Source: Lachnoclostridium sp. An118
GTDB taxonomy: Bacteria > Bacillota > Clostridia > Lachnospirales > Lachnospiraceae
Assembly (NCBI RefSeq): GCF_002160985.1
Contig: NZ_NFLQ01000001.1
Coordinates: 124,001-188,000 of the forward strand
DNA length: 64,000 nucleotides
Direction of reading: 5' to 3'
Under the pieces are notes generated by a model. The model was not told where the DNA came from and did not search any database. It saw nothing but the letters and a program-made list of their open reading frames with translations. Below, piece after piece: positions 49,387 through 58,609 of the stretch. The translations under genes were made by a program, and so were the position numbers. Every line of letters begins with the position of its first letter. The stretch's first letter is position 1.

Positions 49387-50517
49387 ATGTATGAGCTTAT
49401 AAAAAGAGACGGGGCGGCCCGCAGGGGCCGGCTCCACACAGTACACGGGGTCATAGAGACCCCTGTATTTATGAATGTAGGAACGGTCGCTGCCATCAAG
49501 GGGGCTGTGTCCACGGCGGACCTGGAGCAGATCGGAACACAGGTAGAGCTGTCCAACACCTATCACCTCCACGTGAGACCGGGCGACCAGGTCATCAGAA
49601 AGCTGGGCGGACTGCACAGGTTCATGTCCTGGGAAAAGCCCATCCTCACAGACTCAGGCGGGTTCCAGGTGTTTTCCCTGGCAGGCCTGCGCAGGATAAA
49701 GGAAGAGGGAGTCTATTTTCACTCTCATATAGACGGGAAAAAGATCTTTATGGGGCCAGAGGAGAGCATGCGGATCCAGTCCAACCTGGCTTCCACTATT
49801 GCCATGGCCTTTGATGAGTGTCCATCCAGCGTGGCGGACCGGGAGTACATGGAGAAATCCGTGGCGAGGACGACAAGGTGGCTGGAGAGATGCAAGAGGG
49901 AGATGGACAGGCTGAACAGTCTGCCGGATACCATCAACCGCCGTCAGCTGCTCTTTGGCATCAATCAGGGGGGAGTCTACGAGGATATCCGCATAAGACA
50001 CGCGGAGGAGATCGCGGCCATGGACCTGGACGGCTATGCCGTGGGGGGACTTGCCGTGGGTGAGTCCCATGAGGAGATGTACCGCATACTGGATGCGGTC
50101 GTACCCCACTTTCCCCAGGATAAGCCTGTCTATCTCATGGGAGTAGGGACGCCTGCCAATATACTGGAGGCGGTAGACCGGGGTGTGGACTTCTTTGACT
50201 GCGTCTATCCCAGCAGGAACGGGCGCCATGGACACGTGTACACAAAGCAGGGAAAGAGAAATCTCTTCAACGCGAAATATGAGCTGGATGAGCGCCCTAT
50301 CGAGGAGGGCTGCCAGTGTCCGGCCTGCCGCAGGTATTCCCGGGCGTATATACGTCATCTCCTGAAGGCGAAGGAGATGCTGGGGATGAGGCTGTGCGTG
50401 CTCCACAACCTGTATTTCTACAATCACCTGATGGAGGAGATACGCCAGGCTATCGACGAGGGCAGCTACAAAGAGTACAAGAAGAGGACTTTAGAGAGCC
50501 TGCAGGGCGGAAAATAA
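49387..50517 (+). CDS. tgt: tRNA-guanine transglycosylase
   Basis: This 376-residue enzyme exchanges guanine-34 for the queuine precursor in tRNAs with GUN anticodons. The catalytic segment TDSGGFQVFSL is visible near residue 90, and the zinc ligands CQCPAC with a later His lie near residues 310-340. The gene follows the L,D-transpeptidase after 22 bases. It precedes yajC, a common arrangement with secD/secF in other bacteria, though no sec genes are seen here. Confidence 0.96.
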   Translation: MYELIKRDGAARRGRLHTVHGVIETPVFMNVGTVAAIKGAVSTADLEQIGTQVELSNTYHLHVRPGDQVIRKLGGLHRFMSWEKPILTDSGGFQVFSLAGLRRIKEEGVYFHSHIDGKKIFMGPEESMRIQSNLASTIAMAFDECPSSVADREYMEKSVARTTRWLERCKREMDRLNSLPDTINRRQLLFGINQGGVYEDIRIRHAEEIAAMDLDGYAVGGLAVGESHEEMYRILDAVVPHFPQDKPVYLMGVGTPANILEAVDRGVDFFDCVYPSRNGRHGHVYTKQGKRNLFNAKYELDERPIEEGCQCPACRRYSRAYIRHLLKAKEMLGMRLCVLHNLYFYNHLMEEIRQAIDEGSYKEYKKRTLESLQGGK

Positions 50518-50549
50518 TTATAAAAAAACAATATACCGGAAAAAAACTC

Positions 50550-50578
50550 TTGATGAAAACCCGGATATTGTGTATGAT
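50550..50578 (+). promoter_or_regulatory. Promoter of yajC
   Basis: TTGATG (50550-50555) and TATGAT (50573-50578) are 17 bases apart. Confidence 0.5.
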
Positions 50579-50620
50579 TACAATAGTGTCAAAAAGTGAG
50601 TGATTTAGGAGGAAATGTTT

Positions 50621-50926
50621 ATGTATACTTTGGCAGCGGGCAGCTTTTTGAACAGCCCCATAGGGCTGATCCTTTTATATGCTGTGATCATCGGCGCTTT
50701 CTGGTTTATCCTGATGCGTCCTCAGAAGAAGGAGCAGAAGAGAGTCGCAGCTATGATCGCTGATATGGAGGTGGGTGACACAGTGCTCACCACAAGCGGA
50801 TTCTACGGAGTGATCATCGACATCACAGACGATGACGTGATCGTGGAGTTTGGAAGCAACAAGAACTGCCGTATCCCCATGCAGAAGGCAGCTATCGCAC
50901 AGGTAGAGAAGGCGGATGCGGAGTAA
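50621..50926 (+). CDS. yajC: Preprotein translocase accessory subunit YajC
   Basis: This 101-residue single-pass membrane protein has a hydrophobic segment (about 12-32) and the FILMRPQKKEQKR motif just after it, followed by the small GDTVLTTSGFYG domain. It is part of the SecDF-YajC subcomplex. The start is set at the second ATG (50621), which is eight bases from AGGAGG; the first ATG is only two bases away. A terminator follows. Confidence 0.93.
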   Translation: MYTLAAGSFLNSPIGLILLYAVIIGAFWFILMRPQKKEQKRVAAMIADMEVGDTVLTTSGFYGVIIDITDDDVIVEFGSNKNCRIPMQKAAIAQVEKADAE

Positions 50927-50950
50927 GTAAAAGATAAAGCGGAATGCTGA

Positions 50951-50980
50951 AGGGGCTGGCTGGAATGCCGGCTCTTTTTT
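50951..50980 (+). terminator. Terminator of yajC
   Basis: AGGGGCTGGC (50951-50960) pairs with GCCGGCTCTT (50967-50976) with G-T pairs, followed by a T run. Confidence 0.8.
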
Positions 50981-50981
50981 T

Positions 50982-51560
50982 GTGACCGCGGCGAGCCAAA
51001 GCCGGGACTTGTCCTGGATACCGGCGACCGCTTCATCCACTGTCCTCTACACAACAGGATCGGCTTCCAATTACGCTGTCTTTATCAAAAACAGCACTCC
51101 GGAAAACGGATTTTATCAGATCCAGAGCGACGCGGTGCTGGACAGCGGCAGAAGCTCTGTTGTAGGGGGGAGCGGTGTCTACAGCTTTGACGGCATGTAC
51201 GCATACATCTCTTCAGATTATGTGCAGATCGTAAATCAGGGAACTGCGGCATCCCAGCCACAGCCCGAACCTGAGCCGCAGCCTGAACCCGAACCAGAGC
51301 CAGAGCCTGCGACGCTGGACTCTGTGTCCATCGCGGCAGCGCCGCAGAAGACAGTCTACACAGAGGGAGAGACCTTTGATCCCGCAGGTATGGCTGTGCA
51401 GGCAAAATGGAGTGACGGGTCCGTCACCGATGTGACCGGTGAGGTCAGCTACAGGACAGAACCCCTCACGACAGACGTGACATCCGTGGAGATTTCCTAC
51501 ACCAGCGGTGAAAACAGAGGACACTCTACTTTTTTGCGCTTTTACAGAGTAAAGGGTTGA
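50982..51560 (+). pseudogene. 5'-truncated secreted protein with Pro-Glu linker and Ig-like domain
   Basis: An open frame of about 192 codons has no ribosome site, no signal peptide and no plausible start; the first candidate is a GTG directly in the yajC terminator tail. It includes an ordered module (ASNYAVFIKNSTPENG, DGMYAYISSDYV), then a Pro-Glu repeat linker near residues 93-108, and then a bacterial Ig-like domain (about 110-190) with the KTVYTEGETFDPAGM opening strand. This reads as the 3' part of a longer secreted protein. The missing 5' part was probably lost at the yajC terminator junction. Confidence 0.65.
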
Positions 51561-51585
51561 AACACCGTCAAAAATGCGATATGAT
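51557..51585 (+). promoter_or_regulatory. Promoter of the leuB-ilvD-ilvB group
   Basis: TTGAAA (51557-51562) and TATGAT (51580-51585) are 17 bases apart. The -35 overlaps the stop codon of the preceding truncated frame. Confidence 0.5.
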
Positions 51586-51628
51586 TATGAAATAGCGAAA
51601 TTTGTTGTACATAGAAAGGAAGGAGCAT

Positions 51629-52714
51629 ATGAACCTCAAGATCGGAGTTATCAAAGGGGATGGCATCGGACCGGAGATTGTCACAGAGGCCATGAAAGCG
51701 TTGGATAGAGTAGGAGAAGTATACGGGCATACACTGGATTACGACCAGCTGCTGATGGGAGGCGCGTCCATTGATGTGCATGGCGTGCCGCTGACGGATG
51801 ACACGATCCGGAGAGCAAAGGAGTGCGACGCGGTGCTCATGGGCTCCATCGGAGGGGACGCAAAGACTTCCCCGTGGTATCAGCTTGAGCCGGACAAGAG
51901 GCCGGAGGCAGGCCTTCTGAAGATCCGGAAAGCCTTAAACCTTTTTGCAAATTTAAGACCCGCGGTCCTCTATGAGGAGCTGAAAGGCGCCTGCCCGCTG
52001 AAGGAAGAGATCACAGAGGGCGGATTTGACATGATGATCATGCGCGAGCTGACCGGAGGACTCTATTTCGGAGAGCGGAAGACCGTGGAAGAAAATGGAG
52101 TGATGACAGCCTGCGACACACTCACCTATAATGAGAACGAGATACGCCGGATCGCAAAGCGGGCTTTTGACATAGCCATGAAGCGCCGCAAAAAAGTGAC
52201 AAGCGTGGACAAGGCGAATGTGCTGGACTCCTCGAGACTGTGGAGAAAGGTTGTGGAGGAGGTCGCCGTGGATTACCCGGAGGTGACTCTGGAGCATATG
52301 CTCGTTGACAACTGTGCCATGCAGCTTGTGAAGGATCCGAAGCAGTTTGACGTCATCCTGACAGAGAACATGTTCGGAGACATCCTCTCCGACGAGGCGA
52401 GCATGGTCACCGGTTCCATCGGGATGCTGGCCAGCGCCAGCCTCAATGAGACAAAATTCGGACTGTATGAGCCAAGCGGCGGCTCCGCGCCGGACATTGC
52501 GGGCAAGGGCATTGCCAATCCCATCGCTACCATCCTGTCAGCGGCCATGATGCTCCGGTTCAGCTTCGACCTGGACGAGGAGGCGGACGCCATCGAAAAG
52601 GCTGTGGCTGATGTGCTGAAGGAAGGCTGGCGGACCATCGATATCATGTCCGATGGCAAGAGCCAGGTGGGCACAGAAAAGATGGGCGACCTGATCGCTG
52701 CGCATATTGCGTAA
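51629..52714 (+). CDS. leuB: 3-isopropylmalate dehydrogenase
   Basis: This 361-residue enzyme oxidises 3-isopropylmalate in leucine synthesis. Family features are [11 protein letters not shown] at the N-terminus, the [11 protein letters not shown] loop with the substrate Arg, and the metal-binding DEASMVTGS followed by [11 protein letters not shown]. The start at 51629 follows GGAAGGAGCAT. The next gene, ilvD, follows after 33 bases. The other leucine genes (leuA, leuC, leuD) are not within the window. Confidence 0.95.
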   Translation: MNLKIGVIKGDGIGPEIVTEAMKALDRVGEVYGHTLDYDQLLMGGASIDVHGVPLTDDTIRRAKECDAVLMGSIGGDAKTSPWYQLEPDKRPEAGLLKIRKALNLFANLRPAVLYEELKGACPLKEEITEGGFDMMIMRELTGGLYFGERKTVEENGVMTACDTLTYNENEIRRIAKRAFDIAMKRRKKVTSVDKANVLDSSRLWRKVVEEVAVDYPEVTLEHMLVDNCAMQLVKDPKQFDVILTENMFGDILSDEASMVTGSIGMLASASLNETKFGLYEPSGGSAPDIAGKGIANPIATILSAAMMLRFSFDLDEEADAIEKAVADVLKEGWRTIDIMSDGKSQVGTEKMGDLIAAHIA

Positions 52715-52747
52715 TATTGTGTGAATTGTAGATGGAGGTAGAACAAT

Positions 52748-54427
52748 ATGAGAAGTGACAATGTGAAGAAAGGGGCCCAGCAGGCGCCCCACCGTTCCCT
52801 ATTTAACGCGTTAGGACTTACGAAGGAGGAACTGGACCGACCGCTGATCGGTATCGTCAGCTCCCACAATGAGATCGTGCCGGGTCACATGAACCTGGAC
52901 AAGGTCGTGGAGGCTGTAAAAATGGGAGTTGCCATGGCGGGCGGAACGCCCATCGTGTTCCCGGCCATTGCCGTCTGTGACGGCATTGCCATGGGACATA
53001 TCGGCATGAAGTACTCCCTGGTGACAAGAGACCTGATCGCGGACTCCACAGAGGCCATGGCCATGGCCCACCAGTTCGACGGACTGGTCATGGTGCCCAA
53101 CTGTGACAAGAACGTGCCGGGCCTTCTGATGGCAGCCGCAAGGATCAACATTCCAACGATCTTTGTCAGCGGCGGCCCCATGATGGCTGGCAGAGTACAG
53201 GGAAAGAAGACCAGCCTCTCCAGCATGTTTGAGGCTGTAGGAGCTAACGCGGCGGGCCTTCTGGACGACGAAGGGCTTCTGGAATATGAAAATAAGACCT
53301 GCCCCACCTGCGGTTCCTGCTCCGGCATGTACACAGCAAACAGCATGAACTGCCTGACCGAGGTGCTGGGCATGGGACTTCGGGGAAACGGCACCATCCC
53401 GGCCGTGTACTCTGAGCGCATCCGCCTTGCAAAGCACGCCGGCATGCAGGTCATGGAGCTTGTCCGCAGGAACATCTGCCCGAGGGACATCATGACAAAG
53501 GAGGCCATCTTAAACGCCCTGACAGTTGACATGGCCCTTGGATGCTCCACCAACAGCATGCTCCATCTCCCGGCCATTGCCCACGAGATCGGCATGGATT
53601 TTGAGATTGATTTCGCCAACGGCATCAGTGAGCGGACACCCAATCTGTGCCACCTGGCGCCGGCAGGCCCCACTTACATAGAGGACCTCAACGAGGCGGG
53701 CGGTGTGTACGCTGTCATGGCGGAGCTGAACAAGAAGGATCTTCTCCACACAGACTGTCTGACCGTCACAGGAAAGACCGTGGGAGAGAACATTGCAGGC
53801 GTTGTCAATAAAAACCCCGAAGTCATCCGGCCCATTGACAACCCGTACAGCCAGACAGGCGGCCTGGCCGTGCTGAAAGGCAACCTGGCGCCTGACGGAA
53901 GCGTGGTAAAACGCTCCGCCGTGGTGGAGGAAATGCTGGTGCACGAGGGACCGGCCAGAGTGTTCGACTGCGAGGAGGATGCCATTGCAGCCATCAAGGG
54001 AGGACAGATCAAAGAGGGAGATGTGGTTGTCATCCGCTATGTGGGACCAAAAGGCGGGCCCGGCATGCCGGAGATGCTCAATCCTACCTCCGCCATTGCG
54101 GGCATGGGCCTTGGCTCCAGCGTGGCCCTCATCACAGACGGACGCTTCAGCGGCGCTTCCCGGGGCGCATCCATCGGCCACGTGTCGCCGGAGGCGGCAG
54201 TGGGCGGCCCCATCGCTCTTGTGGAAGAGGGGGATATCATCAAGATCAACATCCCGGCCCTGACCATCGAGCTTGACGTGCCGGAGGAAGTGCTGGCCAA
54301 GAGGAAGGCCAACTGGCAGCCCAGACAGCCCAGGATCACCACAGGCTATCTCGCAAGATACGCCGCCATGGTCACATCCGGCAACAGGGGGGCTGTCCTG
54401 GAGGTGCCCAAGAGCAGCCAGCAGTAA
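52748..54427 (+). CDS. ilvD: Dihydroxy-acid dehydratase
   Basis: This 559-residue iron-sulfur enzyme dehydrates the dihydroxy acids that precede valine and isoleucine. Cluster ligands are C119 in PNCDKNVPG and C191 in TCGSCSG. Instead of the third cysteine of the plant-type [2Fe-2S] enzymes, the equivalent position reads NEIVPGHMN, as in the oxygen-sensitive [4Fe-4S] class. It lies between leuB and ilvB, 33 and 48 bases away, respectively. Confidence 0.95.
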   Translation: MRSDNVKKGAQQAPHRSLFNALGLTKEELDRPLIGIVSSHNEIVPGHMNLDKVVEAVKMGVAMAGGTPIVFPAIAVCDGIAMGHIGMKYSLVTRDLIADSTEAMAMAHQFDGLVMVPNCDKNVPGLLMAAARINIPTIFVSGGPMMAGRVQGKKTSLSSMFEAVGANAAGLLDDEGLLEYENKTCPTCGSCSGMYTANSMNCLTEVLGMGLRGNGTIPAVYSERIRLAKHAGMQVMELVRRNICPRDIMTKEAILNALTVDMALGCSTNSMLHLPAIAHEIGMDFEIDFANGISERTPNLCHLAPAGPTYIEDLNEAGGVYAVMAELNKKDLLHTDCLTVTGKTVGENIAGVVNKNPEVIRPIDNPYSQTGGLAVLKGNLAPDGSVVKRSAVVEEMLVHEGPARVFDCEEDAIAAIKGGQIKEGDVVVIRYVGPKGGPGMPEMLNPTSAIAGMGLGSSVALITDGRFSGASRGASIGHVSPEAAVGGPIALVEEGDIIKINIPALTIELDVPEEVLAKRKANWQPRQPRITTGYLARYAAMVTSGNRGAVLEVPKSSQQ

Positions 54428-54475
54428 AGAGCTGTAAAAGGATGGAATAATCAGAGGAAAGAGGAAGATAGATTT

Positions 54476-56155
54476 ATGCAGTTAACAGGTGCAGAGATTG
54501 TAGTGGAATGTTTGAAGGAGCAGGGCGTGGACACTGTGTTCGGATACCCGGGCGGCGCCATCCTCAACGTATATGATGAGCTGTATAAGCATAGTAATGA
54601 AATCAGGCATATCCTTACCTCCCACGAGCAGGGAGCCGCCCACGCGGCGGACGGGTATGCCAGGGCCACAGGCAGGGTGGGCGTCTGCTTTGCCACGAGC
54701 GGCCCGGGTGCGACCAACCTGGTGACGGGCATCGCCACAGCCTACATGGACTCCATCCCGCTTGTGGCCATCACCTGCAATGTGGGCGTGTCCCTCCTGG
54801 GGAAGGACAGCTTTCAGGAGATCGACATTGCGGGCATCACCATGCCCATCACAAAGCACAACTATATCGTGAAGGACATCACCCGGCTGGCAGATACCAT
54901 CCGCAAGTCCTTTGTCATCGCAAAGAAGGGCCGTCCCGGCCCGGTGCTCATCGATATCCCCAAGGATATCACAGCGGCGAAGACGGAGTATACGCCCAGG
55001 CCGGCTGCTGAAGTCGTGCCTTCACGGGATATAGACGAGAAGGATCTGGAGACAGCCCTTGCCATGATCCGCAGGTCAAAGAGGCCCTTTATCTGTGTGG
55101 GAGGCGGCGCTATCCTGTCAGACGCGGCAGAGGAATTATATAAGTTCGCCAAAAGGGTGGACGCTCCTGTGACAGACACCCTGATGGGACACGGAGCCTT
55201 CCCGGAGACAGATGAGCTCTACACGGGCATGGTGGGCATGCACGGGACCAAGGCGTCGGACTACGGCGTGGACGAGTGCGACCTTCTGATCGTGGCAGGC
55301 GCCCGTTTCAGCGACAGGGTCACAGGAAATGTGAATGAATTTGCAAAAAATGCAGAGATCCTGCAGCTTGACATTGACGCGGCGGAGATGAACAAAAACG
55401 TGCTCATCACCGAGGGCGTGATCGGAGACCTGAGGGTGATACTTGAGAAGCTGAATGAGCGGCTGGAGCAGCAGGACCACGGCCAGTGGAAAGAGAAGAT
55501 ACAGGGCTACAAGGAGCAGTATCCGCTCGTGTATCCGGCAGAGGGACTGTCCGGGCCCTGGGTGGTGGAGGAGATCTACCGTCAGACGAAAGGCGACGCC
55601 ATCGTAGTGACTGAGGTGGGGCAGCACCAGATGTGGGCGGCACAGTTCTATCAGTTCACGAAGCCCCGCACCTTCCTTACATCCGGGGGGCTGGGAACCA
55701 TGGGATATGGCCTGGGAGCCTCCATCGGAGCCAAAATGGGGCGTCCGGACAAGACTGTGGTCAATATCGCGGGAGACGGCTGCCTGCGCATGAACATGAA
55801 CGAGATCGCCACAGCTGCCAGGAACAGCGTGCCGGTCATCGAGGTGGTCATCAACAACCATGTGCTCGGCATGGTGCGCCAGTGGCAGGACCTGTTCTAC
55901 GGGCAGAGATATTCCCAGACCGTGTTAAATGACGCAGTGGATTTTGTCAAGCTGGCGGAAGCCATGGGCGCCGTGGGATACCGGGCCCAGACAAGGGAGG
56001 AGTTCCGGAAGGCGTTCGCCGAGGCCCTGACTCTTGGAAGGCCGGTGCTCATCGACTGCCAGATAGACAAGGATGAGAAGGTATGGCCTATGGTGGCTCC
56101 CGGGGCGGCTATCCGGGATGCCTTTGACGAGGCCGACATGAAGAAAGAAGACTAG
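54476..56155 (+). CDS. ilvB: Acetolactate synthase large subunit
   Basis: This 559-residue thiamine-diphosphate enzyme makes acetolactate and acetohydroxybutyrate. The ThDP-activating Glu lies in SHEQGAAHAADGYAR. The diphosphate motif GDGCLRMNMNE ends in the metal-binding NN. A catabolic (AlsS-like) enzyme is less likely, given leuB and ilvD upstream. No ilvN small-subunit gene or ilvC follows, so feedback regulation must come from elsewhere. The start follows GAGGAAGATAGATTT. Confidence 0.93.
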   Translation: MQLTGAEIVVECLKEQGVDTVFGYPGGAILNVYDELYKHSNEIRHILTSHEQGAAHAADGYARATGRVGVCFATSGPGATNLVTGIATAYMDSIPLVAITCNVGVSLLGKDSFQEIDIAGITMPITKHNYIVKDITRLADTIRKSFVIAKKGRPGPVLIDIPKDITAAKTEYTPRPAAEVVPSRDIDEKDLETALAMIRRSKRPFICVGGGAILSDAAEELYKFAKRVDAPVTDTLMGHGAFPETDELYTGMVGMHGTKASDYGVDECDLLIVAGARFSDRVTGNVNEFAKNAEILQLDIDAAEMNKNVLITEGVIGDLRVILEKLNERLEQQDHGQWKEKIQGYKEQYPLVYPAEGLSGPWVVEEIYRQTKGDAIVVTEVGQHQMWAAQFYQFTKPRTFLTSGGLGTMGYGLGASIGAKMGRPDKTVVNIAGDGCLRMNMNEIATAARNSVPVIEVVINNHVLGMVRQWQDLFYGQRYSQTVLNDAVDFVKLAEAMGAVGYRAQTREEFRKAFAEALTLGRPVLIDCQIDKDEKVWPMVAPGAAIRDAFDEADMKKED

Positions 56156-56187
56156 AAAAAGAAAACAGAAAAATGGAGGGATCAACA

Positions 56188-57270
56188 ATGAGCAGAGTGT
56201 ACAATTTTTCAGCAGGTCCGGCTGTACTGCCGGAAGAAGTCCTCAGAGAAGCAGCAGACGAGATGTTAGATTACAGGGGAACGGGCATGTCCGTGATGGA
56301 AATGAGTCATCGCTCAAAGGCATTTGCCGGGATCATCCAGGAGGCAGAGGCGGACCTGCGGGAGCTGATGCATATTCCTGACAATTACAAGGTCCTCTTC
56401 CTGCAGGGAGGAGCGTCCCAGCAGTTTGCCATGATCCCCATGAATCTGATGAAAAACGGGGTAGCGGACTACATCGTCACCGGACAGTGGGCGAAAAAGG
56501 CGTACCAGGAGGCGCAGAAATACGGGAAGGTGAACAAGATAGCCTCATCGGAGGACAAGACATTTTCCTATATTCCGGACTGCTCGGATCTGCCTGTCTC
56601 CCCGGATGCGGACTATGTGTACATATGTGAGAACAACACCATCTACGGTACAAAATTCAAGACCCTGCCCAACACAAAGGGGAAGACACTGGTGGCAGAT
56701 GTGTCCTCCTGCTTCCTCTCTGAGCCTGTGGATGTGACAAAGTACGGCGTCATCTACGGCGGCGTGCAGAAGAATATCGGCCCTGCCGGCGTGGTCATAG
56801 TCATTATCCGGGAGGATCTCATCACAGACGATGTGCTCCCCGGCACCCCCACCATGCTGAAGTATAAGACCCATGCGGACGCAGGGTCCCTCTACAACAC
56901 GCCGCCGGCCTACGGCATCTACATCTGCGGAAAGGTGTTCAAGTGGCTGAAGGCCCAGGGCGGTCTTGGGGCGATGAAGGAGAGAAACGAGAGAAAGGCT
57001 GCACTTCTCTATGATTTCCTGGATCAGAGCCGCCTGTTCAAGGGGACTGTCCGCAGGGAAGACCGCTCCCTCATGAACGTACCCTTTGTGACAGGGGACG
57101 GAGAGCTGGATGCGAAATTCGTCGCTGAGGCGAAGGCGGCCGGGCTTGAGAGCCTGAAGGGACACCGCACAGTTGGCGGCATGAGAGCCAGCATTTACAA
57201 CGCAATGCCTTACGAGGGCGTGCAGGCACTGGTAGACTTTATGGCACAATTTGAAAAGGAGAACTTATGA
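56188..57270 (+). CDS. serC: Phosphoserine aminotransferase
   Basis: This 360-residue PLP enzyme makes phosphoserine from phosphohydroxypyruvate. The PLP lysine lies in GVQKNIGPAG. The family opening is MSRVYNFSAGPAVLPEEVL. The start is at 56188 after GGAGGG, five residues into the longer frame. The gene is followed directly by serA, which overlaps its stop codon, so serine synthesis steps one and two are coupled. Confidence 0.96.
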   Translation: MSRVYNFSAGPAVLPEEVLREAADEMLDYRGTGMSVMEMSHRSKAFAGIIQEAEADLRELMHIPDNYKVLFLQGGASQQFAMIPMNLMKNGVADYIVTGQWAKKAYQEAQKYGKVNKIASSEDKTFSYIPDCSDLPVSPDADYVYICENNTIYGTKFKTLPNTKGKTLVADVSSCFLSEPVDVTKYGVIYGGVQKNIGPAGVVIVIIREDLITDDVLPGTPTMLKYKTHADAGSLYNTPPAYGIYICGKVFKWLKAQGGLGAMKERNERKAALLYDFLDQSRLFKGTVRREDRSLMNVPFVTGDGELDAKFVAEAKAAGLESLKGHRTVGGMRASIYNAMPYEGVQALVDFMAQFEKENL

Positions 57271-58436
57271 TCATGTATCACTATTACTGCCTCAATCCTA
57301 TTTCCGAAGTGGGAATAGATGCTATGACTGAAAATTATGTACCTGTCAGTGATCCTAAAAATGCAGATGCACTGCTCGTCCGCAGCGCCGGCATGCACAA
57401 TATGGAATTTTCACCGGAGCTGAAGGCTATCGCCCGGGCCGGGGCCGGCGTCAACAACATTCCCCTGGAGCGCTGCGCCGAGGAGGGGATCGTGGTGTTC
57501 AACACGCCGGGGGCCAACGCCAACGGTGTGAAGGAGCTGGTCATCGCCGGGATGCTCCTGGCATCCCGGGACATCATCGGTGGGATCAACTGGGTCCAGG
57601 AAAACGAGGAGGACGGCAACATCGCCAAAGATACGGAGAAGGCCAAGAAGGCCTTTGCCGGCTGTGAGCTGGAGGGCAAGAAGCTGGGCGTGATCGGTCT
57701 GGGAGCCATCGGCGGCCTGGTGGCCAACGCAGGCATCCATCTGGGCATGGAGGTGTTCGGCTTTGATCCCTATGTGTCTGTGGATGCAGCCTGGAGGCTG
57801 TCCAGGAACATCCATCACGCCAAGACGGTAGATGAGCTGTACAAGAACTGCGACTATATCACGCTTCACGTGCCTGCCACGGTGAACAACAAGGGCATGA
57901 TCGACAAAAATGCTATTGGCCTGATGAAAAGGGGCGTGGTGGTGCTGAACTTTGCCCGGGATGTGCTGGTCAATGAGGAGGATATGATCGACGCGCTGGA
58001 GAGCGGACAGGTCAAGCATTACGTGTCCGACTTCCCGACACCTGTCATCGCCGGAGTGAAGGGAGCCATCGTTATCCCTCATCTGGGAGCCTCCACAGAG
58101 GAGTCAGAGGACAACTGCGCAAAGATGGCGGTCAGGCAGCTGATGGAATATCTGGAGTATGGGAATATCAAAAACTCCGTCAATTATCCCGACTGTGATA
58201 TGGGCAAGCCGGGGGACAACAAGCGCATTGTGCTCCTCCACTACAACAAGCCCAACATGCTGGGGCAGTTCACAAAAATCCTGGCGGACGATAATATGAA
58301 TATCGCCGACCTGTCAAACAAGAGCAAAGGCGCCTACGCCTACACGATGATCGATATTGACTCAGATATCCCCGCAAATGTGGAGAAGGATCTGAGGAAC
58401 ATAGAGGGTGTTTTAAGAGTAAGGGTCCTGAATTGA
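57267..58436 (+). CDS. serA: D-3-phosphoglycerate dehydrogenase
   Basis: This protein of about 389 residues oxidises 3-phosphoglycerate. The NAD-binding loop GVIGLGAIGG is visible near residue 147 and the C-terminal ACT domain (MLGQFTKILADDNMNIADLS) would sense serine. The ATG at 57267 overlaps the serC stop and lies five bases from AAGGAG; a second ATG at 57273 is also possible. A terminator overlaps the stop codon. Confidence 0.95.
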   Translation: MIMYHYYCLNPISEVGIDAMTENYVPVSDPKNADALLVRSAGMHNMEFSPELKAIARAGAGVNNIPLERCAEEGIVVFNTPGANANGVKELVIAGMLLASRDIIGGINWVQENEEDGNIAKDTEKAKKAFAGCELEGKKLGVIGLGAIGGLVANAGIHLGMEVFGFDPYVSVDAAWRLSRNIHHAKTVDELYKNCDYITLHVPATVNNKGMIDKNAIGLMKRGVVVLNFARDVLVNEEDMIDALESGQVKHYVSDFPTPVIAGVKGAIVIPHLGASTEESEDNCAKMAVRQLMEYLEYGNIKNSVNYPDCDMGKPGDNKRIVLLHYNKPNMLGQFTKILADDNMNIADLSNKSKGAYAYTMIDIDSDIPANVEKDLRNIEGVLRVRVLN

Positions 58437-58453
58437 TTCAGGACTCTTTTTTA
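58422..58453 (+). terminator. Terminator of the serCA operon
   Basis: GTCCTGAA pairs with TTCAGGAC around TTGA, followed by TCTTTTTT. It overlaps the serA stop codon. Confidence 0.85.
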
Positions 58454-58609
58454 TTAACAAACTGTTACATGAAAGATAATTAATATTACATCTTTGTCAC
58501 TTTTATTGCAGTGTACCCTATATGGTGTTATCCTCTACAATATATAGTGATTTTATATATTTTTCGGCAAATAACAACAAAAGAGAAACGTGCCGGAGAA
58601 GAGGTACAT

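Noticed and set aside
51248-51310. Repeated CCNGAR-type codons as a tandem repeat or CRISPR-like array
   Set aside because: They encode a Pro-Glu linker inside an open frame; there are no spacers.
58511-58609. Upstream start of the polysaccharide deacetylase
   Set aside because: The extra 33 residues include a poor leader without a ribosome site. The ATG at 58610 gives a normal basic N-terminus and membrane anchor.
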